NCBI GenBank assembly: GCA_027017165.1
Contig: JALURF010000064.1
Span: 1 to 14,291 of the forward strand
Length of the DNA stretch: 14,291 bases
DNA from: Thermofilaceae archaeon
GTDB lineage: Archaea; Thermoproteota; Thermoprotei; Thermofilales; B69-G16
Reading direction: 5' to 3'
In this document: positions 6,252 to 12,307 of the stretch, one piece after another
Layout of the letters: the number at the start of each line of letters is the position of its first letter
Numbering within the stretch: position 1 is the stretch's first letter
Position numbers and translations under genes: made by a program
Notes under the pieces: model-generated
What the model saw: only the letters and a program-made list of their open reading frames with translations
Told to the model about the DNA's origin: nothing
Databases searched by the model: none

Positions 6252-6677
6252 ATGGCTAAAAGAGGGTTTAAAGTCGTAGGTGTCTCCTATAGACTACACC
6301 TAACTCCGGGAGTTTTCAGCGAGAGCCTCGTTAAAGTGGCGGATAACTCGGGCGCTACGCTTGCTAGAGTTATAGGCGTGCTTCACCATAAAACCGTCTG
6401 GAGGCGTATCCCAGGGGCGAGCGTTGGAGATATAGTAGTTGTATCTATCCGAGCCGGAAAACCCGAGTTGAGAAAACAGGTTATGCACGCAGTCGTGATT
6501 AGACAAAGACGCCCGTATAGACGGAGAGATGGAACTTGGATATGCTTCGAAGATAACGCGGTTGTCCTGGTGACCCCCGAGGGCGAACCTAAGGGGAGCG
6601 AGATCAGAGGACCTTTAGCAAAAGAAGCCGCCGAGAGATGGCCGAGACTAGCAGGTATGGCTTCGATAATCGTGTAA
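6252..6677 (+). CDS. rpl14: 50S ribosomal protein L14 (uL14)
   Basis: A 141-residue uL14, a large-subunit protein at the subunit interface (contact for bridge formation and for aIF6). It shows SLVKVADNSGATLARVIGVL, then the segment IPGASVGDIVVVSIRAGKPE, QVMHAVVIRQRRPYRR and DGTWICFEDNAVVLVTPEGE, ending in AGMASIIV. GGTGGTG upstream supports the ATG at 6252. In most archaea uL24 follows; here the stop TAA (6675-6677) is immediately followed by the ATG of a nuclease-like gene, so the usual gene order ends at this point. Confidence 0.98.
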   Translation: MAKRGFKVVGVSYRLHLTPGVFSESLVKVADNSGATLARVIGVLHHKTVWRRIPGASVGDIVVVSIRAGKPELRKQVMHAVVIRQRRPYRRRDGTWICFEDNAVVLVTPEGEPKGSEIRGPLAKEAAERWPRLAGMASIIV

Positions 6678-7358
6678 ATGCTCTTAGAAAGCATCTTACG
6701 ACTTTTATTGAGAGAGTTTATAGTCGGGAAGCGGATAACAGTAGAGGAGTTCGCAAGAAGAATAGATGTGGATCCGGAAGCCGTGCTAGAAACCGCTAAG
6801 TTGTATGGATTTAACGTCGAAAACGGATACATCATAATGGAGGATCGAGAAAAGATAATTTTTAATCTGCTTAAACTGGGCTTTGATTTAGAGGATATTC
6901 TTCGCTATTTTGATTGGAGAGATTTGGAGAATATATGCGGGGCTTTTTTAACAATAAACGGTTTTTATACTATAAGAAATTTTAGATTTAAGACCTGCAG
7001 CAAAAGATATGAAATAGACGTCATTGGAATAAAAAATGAAAAAGTACTTCTTATTGATTGTAAAAAGTGGAGGAAAATGTCCAGTTCAATGTTAAAAACG
7101 GCCGTCGAAAAACAGCTTGAAAGAGTTAAAGCTCTTTCAAAGGTATTTGATACGCTTAAACTTCGAGTAAATTCTGACCGCGTGATACTGATCCCAGCTA
7201 TAGTTACCATGCTGCCTGGTGGCATATTTTTCCACAATTCCGTACCTATAATACCTATATCGAAGTTTAACAGTTTTCTAAGTAACATCGAGAATGTGCT
7301 CGATGCTCTGGCTCTTGTAGAAGTTAAATTGGGAGACCTGTTTAGAGGTGATCATTAA
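6678..7358 (+). CDS. Predicted winged-helix plus PD-(D/E)XK nuclease-like protein
   Basis: A 226-residue protein without a name known to me. The N-terminal third (about 15-55: KRITVEEFARRIDVDPEAVL and following) looks like a small winged helix-turn-helix. The central part fits the restriction-endonuclease fold: E112-I-D114 in a strand (YEIDVIGI), then a second strand ending VLLIDCKKW with D127-x-K129, the D...(D/E)xK pattern, followed by a helix with a Gln (VEKQLERV). The rest alternates hydrophobic strands and a leucine-rich end. This suggests a nucleic-acid-cleaving or repair protein; activity is inferred from the motif only. Its ATG abuts the uL14 stop with no spacer, so it must share the ribosomal transcript or be translated by re-initiation. 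The gene is visibly more AT-rich than the ribosomal genes before it. Confidence 0.65.
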   Translation: MLLESILRLLLREFIVGKRITVEEFARRIDVDPEAVLETAKLYGFNVENGYIIMEDREKIIFNLLKLGFDLEDILRYFDWRDLENICGAFLTINGFYTIRNFRFKTCSKRYEIDVIGIKNEKVLLIDCKKWRKMSSSMLKTAVEKQLERVKALSKVFDTLKLRVNSDRVILIPAIVTMLPGGIFFHNSVPIIPISKFNSFLSNIENVLDALALVEVKLGDLFRGDH

Positions 7359-7360
7359 CC

Positions 7361-7756
7361 TTGAGGTTGAAAAATGAGGTTGTAGAGGAAATCCGCCGTA
7401 TAGTAGAGGATATGAATGAAAGAATAGATTTAGTGATAGTTGAAGGAGTGCACGATGAAATTGTGTTGAGAAATTTAGGGTATAGAGGAGAGATTCTCAA
7501 GTTTTCAAGTTTTAGAGGAGTGTTATCGATATCCGATTTCCTAGAAAAGCGATTCCAGGGGAAGATTGTACTTATATTAACGGACTACGATAGAAGAGGA
7601 GAAATGATAAACAAAAGTCTTAAAGAAGCTCTCGAGACTTCGCGCGTAAAAATAGAGGAGAACTTGAGAAGAGAATTCAGGATCTTACTGTCGAAGTATT
7701 CTATGAAATCAATAGAAGAAGCGCAGGGATTTATTGATAGTTTAAAGATTTTATAG
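7361..7756 (+). CDS. Small TOPRIM-domain protein (UPF0292-like)
   Basis: A 131-residue single-domain TOPRIM protein. The fold is shared by topoisomerases, primases and RNase M5. The metal-binding residues are present: E28 in LVIVEGVHDEIVLRNLG and the DxD pair D75/D77 in VLILTDYDRRG. Length and motif spacing fit the archaeal UPF0292 family, whose function is not established. The start is TTG at 7361, two bases after the preceding stop, with GAGGTGATC a suitable distance upstream; the nearby ATG at 7374 is out of frame. It is almost certainly co-transcribed with the nuclease-like gene and uL14. Its stop TAG abuts the antisense stop of the next gene in the hexamer TTATAG. Confidence 0.78.
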   Translation: MRLKNEVVEEIRRIVEDMNERIDLVIVEGVHDEIVLRNLGYRGEILKFSSFRGVLSISDFLEKRFQGKIVLILTDYDRRGEMINKSLKEALETSRVKIEENLRREFRILLSKYSMKSIEEAQGFIDSLKIL

Positions 7757-8011
7757 TAGTTTCTTCCACGCGGTTCTAACGTATTTCTGGATATTCTCGA
7801 GCCCTACTATAACGGCGTTTGGCGTCGTCATTATCGGCGTATTCATAGTTCCGAATTCGACTAAAAGCCATCCCTTCAACCCGTTTTTAGATACATCGAT
7901 TTTCTTAAATTCAACTCCTACATCTTTAAGCAGTTTTTCGGCTTCGAGACTATCCTCATTGTTATCCGTGAATAAGTAGACCTTAACCAAGCTTTCCACC
8001 ATAACGGTCAT
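7751..8011 (-). CDS. Glutaredoxin/thioredoxin-fold protein lacking the active-site cysteines
   Basis: An 86-residue protein that reads like a glutaredoxin: strand VKVYLFTD, the active-site position, helix SLEAEKLLKDVGVEF, strand FKKIDVSKNG, then the cis-proline region TPIMTTPNAVIVGLENIQKYV. Where a glutaredoxin has CxxC, this protein has NNEDS, and there is no cysteine anywhere in the sequence, so thiol-disulfide chemistry is excluded. A structural, binding or regulatory role is possible. The start is ATG 8011; a second in-frame ATG at 8002 (MVESLVKVYLF) is an alternative. It is convergent with the TOPRIM gene and divergent from the kinase-deoxyribosyltransferase fusion. The fold call rests on pattern and secondary structure order. 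Confidence 0.6.
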   Translation of the reverse strand: MTVMVESLVKVYLFTDNNEDSLEAEKLLKDVGVEFKKIDVSKNGLKGWLLVEFGTMNTPIMTTPNAVIVGLENIQKYVRTAWKKLL

Positions 8012-8046
8012 CCCGGTTCAAAACATTAATCGTCTTCTCTTTAGAC

Positions 8047-8064
8047 CGCGAGATAATATCCGCG
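8047..8064. repeat. Bulged palindrome in the divergent intergenic region
   Basis: CGCGAGATAATATCCGCG can pair as CGCG-GATA against TATC-CGCG around a central A, with one unpaired A. It lies midway between two divergent genes and is a possible operator, or a chance AT/GC alternation. The bases CATTAAT occur on both sides, at 8024-8030 and 8070-8076. Confidence 0.3.
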
Positions 8065-8101
8065 CTATACATTAATATCGCACGTTAAGAGATAGATGAA
8101 A

Positions 8102-8109
8102 CTAAAATA
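8102..8109 (+). promoter_or_regulatory. Putative TATA box of the kinase-like/deoxyribosyltransferase-like fusion gene
   Basis: CTAAAATA lies about 45 bases before the ATG at 8152 and about 30 before the TTG at 8134. The predicted transcription start near 8130 fits either a near-leaderless TTG start or a short leader to the ATG that carries GAGAGAGGCG. Confidence 0.4.
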
Positions 8110-8133
8110 CGCTGTTAGCATGATAGTACATGA

Positions 8134-9243
8134 TTGAGAGAGGCGAAAGTAATGATAATATTCGCGACTGGAATAAGCGGGAGTAAAAGGCTGGAATATC
8201 TTAGAGAAGTTGCCGAATTAGCTCAAGGCAGAGTTGAGATAAAGGATATAGGCTCTTTAATGTTCGAGAAATCCCGCCATCTCGGAATAGACATACCCGA
8301 GGGGAAGATTCTAGACTTGGATCCCTTCGCGCTAAACTACCTCAGAGCCGCCATATTCGAGGAAATACTCAAGGAGAAAAGCGAGTTTGAAGGAGATAGA
8401 GACTTAATCATAAGTACTCATACTTGTTTTAGATGGAAAAAACACCTAGTACCAGCGTTTAACTTCTACTACCTTAACAGGCTAAACCCAGACTTGTACA
8501 TAACAGTGATAGATAATATCCATAAGGTAAAGGCTAGATTGGAGAGAAGGCCTCACTGGCGGGGACGTTTAAGCATAAAAGACCTATTGATCTGGCGAGA
8601 TGAAGAAGTCTTCATAACCGAAATGCTGGCTCAATATCAGAATAAGCCCCACTATATTATAGCTCGCGACGAAGGCCCAGAGCTGCTCCACAGCATAATA
8701 TACAGGGTGGAGAAAAGGAGAAAGGAAGGGAGAAGACCCGCTCTTAAAGCATACCTCAGCTACCCCATAACGCATGTTCAAGAAGAATTTTTGACCGAGA
8801 AAGAAGAGGTTAAGAAAAGGTTAAAGGAAGCTGGAGTAGTGATTTTTGACCCCATTAGCATTAAAGAAGTAGAATTACTGGGTTATGCCGAGGAGGCTAA
8901 GGCCGGTGGAAAAGATGTGGTAAAAGTTGAAGTTGACGGCGAGGAAGAATACATCCCTGTTAGAGAGTTAGAGGAAGCTCGGGAGGATATTGTAAATCAG
9001 GTTGTAGCTAGAGACTATAAATTAATAGAACAGTCGGACGCCATAATAGTCTACTATCCGATAACTACGCTATCTCCCGGCGTTTTAAGCGAGATAAACT
9101 ATGGCTTCACCCATAATAAGGACGTCTTCACGATATTCCCACATGAAAGTATAAGCCCGTTCTTCGAATACTATACGACGAGAATATTTAAAGACGTAGA
9201 CTCCTTACTGGATTACTTAGACTCCCAGGGATATTTAGCCTAG
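8134..9243 (+). CDS. Fusion of nucleotide-kinase-like P-loop domain and nucleoside 2-deoxyribosyltransferase-like domain
   Basis: A 369-residue two-domain protein. Residues about 7-195 resemble adenylate-kinase-like P-loop proteins: strand VMIIFATGISGSK, DRDLIISTHTCFRW, then VIDNIHKVKARLERRPHWRG. The loop reads G13-I-S-G-S-K-R rather than GxxxxGK(S/T), so it is non-canonical. Residues about 203-369 match the deoxyribosyltransferase/DNPH1-like fold: LKAYLSYPITH at the start, SDAIIVYYP (D302), then SPGVLSEINYGF with E320 at the place of the catalytic glutamate, and DVFTIFPHE. A role in nucleotide salvage or clean-up is inferred. TTG 8134 gives the longest frame; ATG 8152 (M7) behind GAGAGAGGCG is as likely. 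The end overlaps the convergent cysteine-rich gene by 9 bases. Confidence 0.72.
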   Translation: MREAKVMIIFATGISGSKRLEYLREVAELAQGRVEIKDIGSLMFEKSRHLGIDIPEGKILDLDPFALNYLRAAIFEEILKEKSEFEGDRDLIISTHTCFRWKKHLVPAFNFYYLNRLNPDLYITVIDNIHKVKARLERRPHWRGRLSIKDLLIWRDEEVFITEMLAQYQNKPHYIIARDEGPELLHSIIYRVEKRRKEGRRPALKAYLSYPITHVQEEFLTEKEEVKKRLKEAGVVIFDPISIKEVELLGYAEEAKAGGKDVVKVEVDGEEEYIPVRELEEAREDIVNQVVARDYKLIEQSDAIIVYYPITTLSPGVLSEINYGFTHNKDVFTIFPHESISPFFEYYTTRIFKDVDSLLDYLDSQGYLA

Positions 9244-9606
9244 AGCACAAGCGTACAGCAAACCCCTAATGGTCATGTTAGCTGTCTTGAGTTCAGAATC
9301 TCCGTGGAGCGAGCAGTAGACTACTGGGTTTAAGTCGTGGAATCCATAGAATCCCCTGTGCAGAGGGCACTTTAAACAGGTTTTAAAATTAACGCTTTTC
9401 TTTTTAAGAGGACAGGATACTAGAAGAGTTACCTTGAACTCTCTCAACCCATTCCAATACTTACACTTCACCTTTACGTCGGGCCATAAGCCTTCTACGC
9501 CCTGGAAAAACTGGCATCTTCTACATTCCCCAAATCCTATAGCCCCTCTCCTGGGGCATGAATCTACTAGCATGCTTATAGGTATGCTTTTGAACTTCCT
9601 GGACAT
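9235..9606 (-). CDS. Small protein with a tandem four-cysteine motif, unknown function
   Basis: A 123-residue cysteine-rich protein not recognised as a named family. It contains two copies of one motif: C17-x10-C28-x2-C31-x16-C48 and C65-x11-C77-x2-C80-x17-C98. Each begins SCP and has a basic CRRC/CLKC core. The even spacing points to two metal sites, zinc or an iron-sulfur cluster, and an internal duplication. There is no membrane segment or signal peptide. The ATG at 9606 follows AAGGGGGAT, a strong but close ribosome binding site. The gene is divergent from the winged-helix regulator at 9701 across 94 bases that carry the ATGTCAG repeats, which suggests it may be regulated by, or act with, that regulator. 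Confidence 0.72.
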   Translation of the reverse strand: MSRKFKSIPISMLVDSCPRRGAIGFGECRRCQFFQGVEGLWPDVKVKCKYWNGLREFKVTLLVSCPLKKKSVNFKTCLKCPLHRGFYGFHDLNPVVYCSLHGDSELKTANMTIRGLLYACALG

Positions 9607-9642
9607 ATCCCCCTTAGCTTACACGTCTCCCTCTTAAACTCT

Positions 9643-9673
9643 ATGTCAGATAAATGTCAGCTTTTTATGTCAG
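9643..9673. promoter_or_regulatory. Triple ATGTCAG direct repeat, probable operator
   Basis: ATGTCAG occurs at 9643-9649, 9654-9660 and 9667-9673, with start-to-start spacing of 11 and 13 bases, about one helical turn. The first and third copies extend to ATGTCAGATA. The copies flank TTTTTAT (9662-9668), the likely TATA box of the downstream winged-helix gene, and lie upstream of the divergent cysteine-rich gene. This layout is typical of a repressor site, most simply autoregulation by the adjacent regulator. The repeats are seen in the sequence; their function is inferred. Confidence 0.6.
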
Positions 9674-9700
9674 ATAGGCGTAAAAATATCGGACAAAGTC

Positions 9701-10588
9701 ATGGAGAGTAGAGAGGAACTACTACGCAGGTTATTCAGATCTGAGGGAAGAAGAGAAATACTTAGAATTATCGCCCGAGAGGGAGTAGTGACCACCAGTG
9801 AAATCGTTAGAAGGACGGGATTGAGGAGGCAAACAGTTGTGGATTATTTAAAAGAGTTTGAAGACCTGGGATTGATAAGGGTTAAGAAAGATCAGAAGCC
9901 GTGGATAGTCTTAGCTTCTGAAGAATTAAAGCTTTTACCTTTAGAGAAAAGATTAGAAGAGAAAAAGATAAAATTCAAGTATTCCTGGTCGGATTTTCCA
10001 GCCTGCCTTTATAAGAATAAGAAGCTAGACCTCGTCTTCGTGTGGGGCTCTGGCAGAGTTGAAAAAGCTGAGGCTCTAGATGCTGTGGGAATACCGGAGG
10101 TAACGGTAAAAATTTTTACCCACGCCCTATCCAGCAATATTCCACGAGAAAACATAAACATAGTTTCCGGTACTGACGTCGAGGTCTTAGAAAATAGGAA
10201 GCTACTTTCTCTAAATCTTTTCGTAATAGGATCGGGAATAGTGAACCTCTTAACGGCTAAAATCATGGAAGAACTACAACCGCCGATAAGATTCGAGCCC
10301 CCTATGGGCCGCGACATATACTCAGCCATAACCGATAAATTTTACTCCGCGGGCGAGGAACCGGATAAATACGCGGGGATATTAGCCCTCCTCCCTAACC
10401 CCTGGAACGCCGATCACGTAATAGTACTAGTAGGAGGTATCTTTAAACAAGGCACAATGGCCGCATTAAAAGCGTTAATAAAACATTTAGATAAATCCTT
10501 ATTTTTACAACCACACCCTGTAGCCGGAATACCTATGAGAATAGTGAGGGCAAATGAGCATGGAGATTTGGAAGGATTCTTCGAGTAA
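9701..10588 (+). CDS. Winged-helix transcriptional regulator with S-layer-related C-terminal domain
   Basis: A 295-residue protein. Residues about 1-70 form a winged helix-turn-helix: EGRREILRIIAREG, then VTTSEIVRRTGLRRQTVVDY with the recognition helix, and LKEFEDLGLIRV as the wing entry, MarR/ArsR-like. A middle segment (90-190) is of mixed alpha/beta type, and residues about 170-280 include NLFVIGSGIVNLLTAKIMEE, then NPWNADHVIVLVGGIFKQGT followed by MAALKALIKHL. The NPWN...GG...GT-AAL pattern resembles a domain I associate with archaeal S-layer-related proteins, but this protein has no signal peptide. The ATG at 9701 lies some 35 bases after a TTTTTAT box, so the transcript is nearly leaderless. 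It overlaps the TatD-family gene by 35 bases, so both are co-expressed. Confidence 0.7.
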   Translation: MESREELLRRLFRSEGRREILRIIAREGVVTTSEIVRRTGLRRQTVVDYLKEFEDLGLIRVKKDQKPWIVLASEELKLLPLEKRLEEKKIKFKYSWSDFPACLYKNKKLDLVFVWGSGRVEKAEALDAVGIPEVTVKIFTHALSSNIPRENINIVSGTDVEVLENRKLLSLNLFVIGSGIVNLLTAKIMEELQPPIRFEPPMGRDIYSAITDKFYSAGEEPDKYAGILALLPNPWNADHVIVLVGGIFKQGTMAALKALIKHLDKSLFLQPHPVAGIPMRIVRANEHGDLEGFFE

Positions 10589-11294
10589 ACTCGTCGACGC
10601 CCACTGCCACCTCCACGAATTTCCCGATGAAGAAATAGAGAGATATCAGAGGTATAGGATTATAGCGGTTTCAGACGATCTTGAATCCTCGCTAAGGACT
10701 TTAAAAATAGCGAAGAAATTCGACAACGTGACGCCTTGTATAGGCCTACATCCTTGGGAGGTAGGAGAAGAGAGCTGGGAGGAAGCAAGGAAAATCCTTG
10801 AACTAGCTCCTAGAGCACGGTGTCTAGGAGAAATAGGTCTTGACAAGTTATTTACTCCGCAGACCTTCAATCTCCAGCTTAAAATCTTCAAGACTTTCCT
10901 CGAGGTAAGTAGAGAATACGGGCTGCCAGTAAACTTGCACGCCGCCGGAGCATGGAGAGAAGTCTATGAGCTAGTAAGGAAATACAATATCGAAAAAGCC
11001 ATTTTCCACTGGTACAGCGGACCTCTAGATCTACTGAAGGAAATAGTTGATAACGGTTATTTTATAACCGTAAACCCGACGGTCACGATAAATAGAAAAC
11101 ATATGAGAGCTCTCCAGGCTGTAGGGCTAGAGAGCTTATTGACGGAGAGCGACGGCCCTTATAAATATAGGGGTTTTCATCTAAAGCCTGAACTTATCCA
11201 AAAAGTCGTAAAGGTTATAGCCGAGGTAAAGGAGATAGAAGAGGAGGAGGTTATAGCGCAAGTTTACAGAAATTTAGAAATTTTTCTCTCCTAG
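10554..11294 (+). CDS. TatD-family metal-dependent hydrolase
   Basis: A 246-residue TIM-barrel amidohydrolase of the TatD family, whose members are divalent-metal-dependent nucleases or phosphoesterases. The full set of metal ligands is visible: H17 and H19 in LVDAHCHLHE, E93 in CLGEIGLDK, H129 in VNLHAAG, H152 in IFHWYSG and D200 in TESDGPY. IGLHPWEV is a further family mark. The length is normal. The ATG at 10554 lies inside the regulator gene (35-base overlap, GAGGG upstream); ATG 10560 is an alternative with similar support. At its end it overlaps the convergent surE gene by 21 bases. The substrate is not evident from the sequence; DNA repair or RNA processing are family-based guesses. 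Confidence 0.88.
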   Translation: MSMEIWKDSSSKLVDAHCHLHEFPDEEIERYQRYRIIAVSDDLESSLRTLKIAKKFDNVTPCIGLHPWEVGEESWEEARKILELAPRARCLGEIGLDKLFTPQTFNLQLKIFKTFLEVSREYGLPVNLHAAGAWREVYELVRKYNIEKAIFHWYSGPLDLLKEIVDNGYFITVNPTVTINRKHMRALQAVGLESLLTESDGPYKYRGFHLKPELIQKVVKVIAEVKEIEEEEVIAQVYRNLEIFLS

Positions 11295-12068
11295 CCGCTC
11301 ATTAACCTTCTCTATAAATTCAACTACCTTTCTAGTATCTAAAATATAAAAGCTTAGGGAGATAGGGGTTACAGCGATTTCTTTTTCAATCAACACGATA
11401 TAAACATCGGTGCCCTTCTCCGGCTCCACGGGTTCTCCATAAAGCCAATAATAAGTTCCCCCTCTCGGGTCCCTTCTCTCCTCGATTATATTAATGAATC
11501 TAACGCGGGCTGGGCGCGCTATTCTAAAACGTCTAGAAGGCGTGTCGGGAAAATTAACATTTAAGAGGTCGATGCCTTCAGGAAGTCCTTCATCTAGAAC
11601 TTCTTCAACTAACGCTCTAATACATGTTTCAATAGTATGGGCCAGCTCGTCATTAGTCGCGAGAACATCTCCATCCTTAACAGCAGCGGAAAAGGCTATG
11701 GCCGGTATTCCTTCAAGAGAAGCTTGAGCCGCCGCCCCTACAGTACCTGAGGAAAGTATTACTTGAATACTCGTATTATCTCCGATATTAACCCCTGAAA
11801 CCACCAGGTCTATAGGTCCCGCCAACACTTTTAAAGCCATATAAATGACGTCGCTGGGCGTCCCGTTCAATAGAAACGCATATGTGTCTAGAAATTTAAC
11901 TCTGTTGACCCTGAGGGGCTTGTGTAGAGTTATCCCCAAACCGCTCGCCGATTTTGGAGTTTCCGGAACAACAACATATACTTCTCCAAGCTCTCTCACA
12001 GCCTTATACAGGATTTCAAGCCCCGGGCTGTATAGACCGTCGTCATTAGTTACTAATATTTTCGCCAT
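11274..12068 (-). CDS. surE: 5'/3'-nucleotidase SurE
   Basis: A 264-residue SurE, a metal-dependent phosphatase that removes phosphate from 5' and 3' nucleoside monophosphates and is widespread in archaea. The signature residues are in place: N8-D9-D10-G11 in ILVTNDDGLYSPG, S40 in PKSASGLGITLHKP, N94 in VVSGVNIGDNTS, and the segment SSGTVGAAAQASLEGIPAIA. The C-terminal region with FRIARPARVRF and a beta-hairpin is also typical. ATG 12068 follows GGTGTTAAA and a TATA-like element. It is convergent with the TatD gene (21-base overlap) and divergent from the ACT-V4R gene. With the kinase-like/deoxyribosyltransferase-like fusion upstream, it adds a second nucleotide-processing gene to the region, though no operon link exists. 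Confidence 0.95.
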   Translation of the reverse strand: MAKILVTNDDGLYSPGLEILYKAVRELGEVYVVVPETPKSASGLGITLHKPLRVNRVKFLDTYAFLLNGTPSDVIYMALKVLAGPIDLVVSGVNIGDNTSIQVILSSGTVGAAAQASLEGIPAIAFSAAVKDGDVLATNDELAHTIETCIRALVEEVLDEGLPEGIDLLNVNFPDTPSRRFRIARPARVRFINIIEERRDPRGGTYYWLYGEPVEPEKGTDVYIVLIEKEIAVTPISLSFYILDTRKVVEFIEKVNERLGEKNF

Positions 12069-12095
12069 TTTAACACCGGTAACCTCTAAGGCTCA

Positions 12096-12107
12096 GTTAT
12101 TTAAGTT
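12096..12107 (-). promoter_or_regulatory. Putative TATA box of surE
   Basis: On the minus strand AACTTAAATAAC lies 28-39 bases upstream of the surE ATG and predicts a leader of about ten bases. This is the best AT-rich element in the region. Confidence 0.5.
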
Positions 12108-12126
12108 TGTCCTTTAGAGCTTAAGT

Positions 12127-12151
12127 AATTATGCAAGCGCGCGTTGTAATT
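12127..12151. repeat. Imperfect palindrome around GCGCGCG in an AT-rich gap
   Basis: AATTA-tg-CAA (12127-12136) is mirrored by TTGTAATT (12144-12151) around GCGCGCG (12137-12143). It stands upstream of surE in the 239-base divergent gap between surE and the ACT-V4R gene, where the rest is AT-rich and without a visible gene. A related string, TTGCAACATAAT, occurs near 12182-12193. It may be an operator. Confidence 0.3.
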
Positions 12152-12263
12152 GTAAAAATAAAGCGGTTCTATTTGATTATTTTGCAACATAATCTATCCA
12201 TTAAATACATATTTCTGAAAATAACATGTTAAACATTTCAGCAGAATTCTCTAATATAAACGT

Positions 12264-12273
12264 AAAATTTAAG
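12264..12273 (+). promoter_or_regulatory. Putative TATA box of the ACT-V4R gene
   Basis: AAAATTTAAG is centred about 39 bases before the ATG at 12308 and predicts transcription start near 12295, with AGGT (12297-12300) as a weak ribosome binding site. The surroundings are AT-rich throughout, so other positions such as CTAATATAAA (12251-12260) remain possible. Confidence 0.4.
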
Positions 12274-12307
12274 AATAACACCTCAATAAAACACTTAGGT
12301 CTGTCCA

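Noticed and set aside
6383..6835. 150-residue minus strand ORF over uL14 and the nuclease-like gene
   Set aside because: Antisense to two better-supported genes and without recognisable motifs or a ribosome binding site.
6678..7756. Toxin-antitoxin or known restriction-modification system
   Set aside because: There is no methyltransferase, the proteins are larger than typical toxin-antitoxin partners, and no specific family match could be supported.
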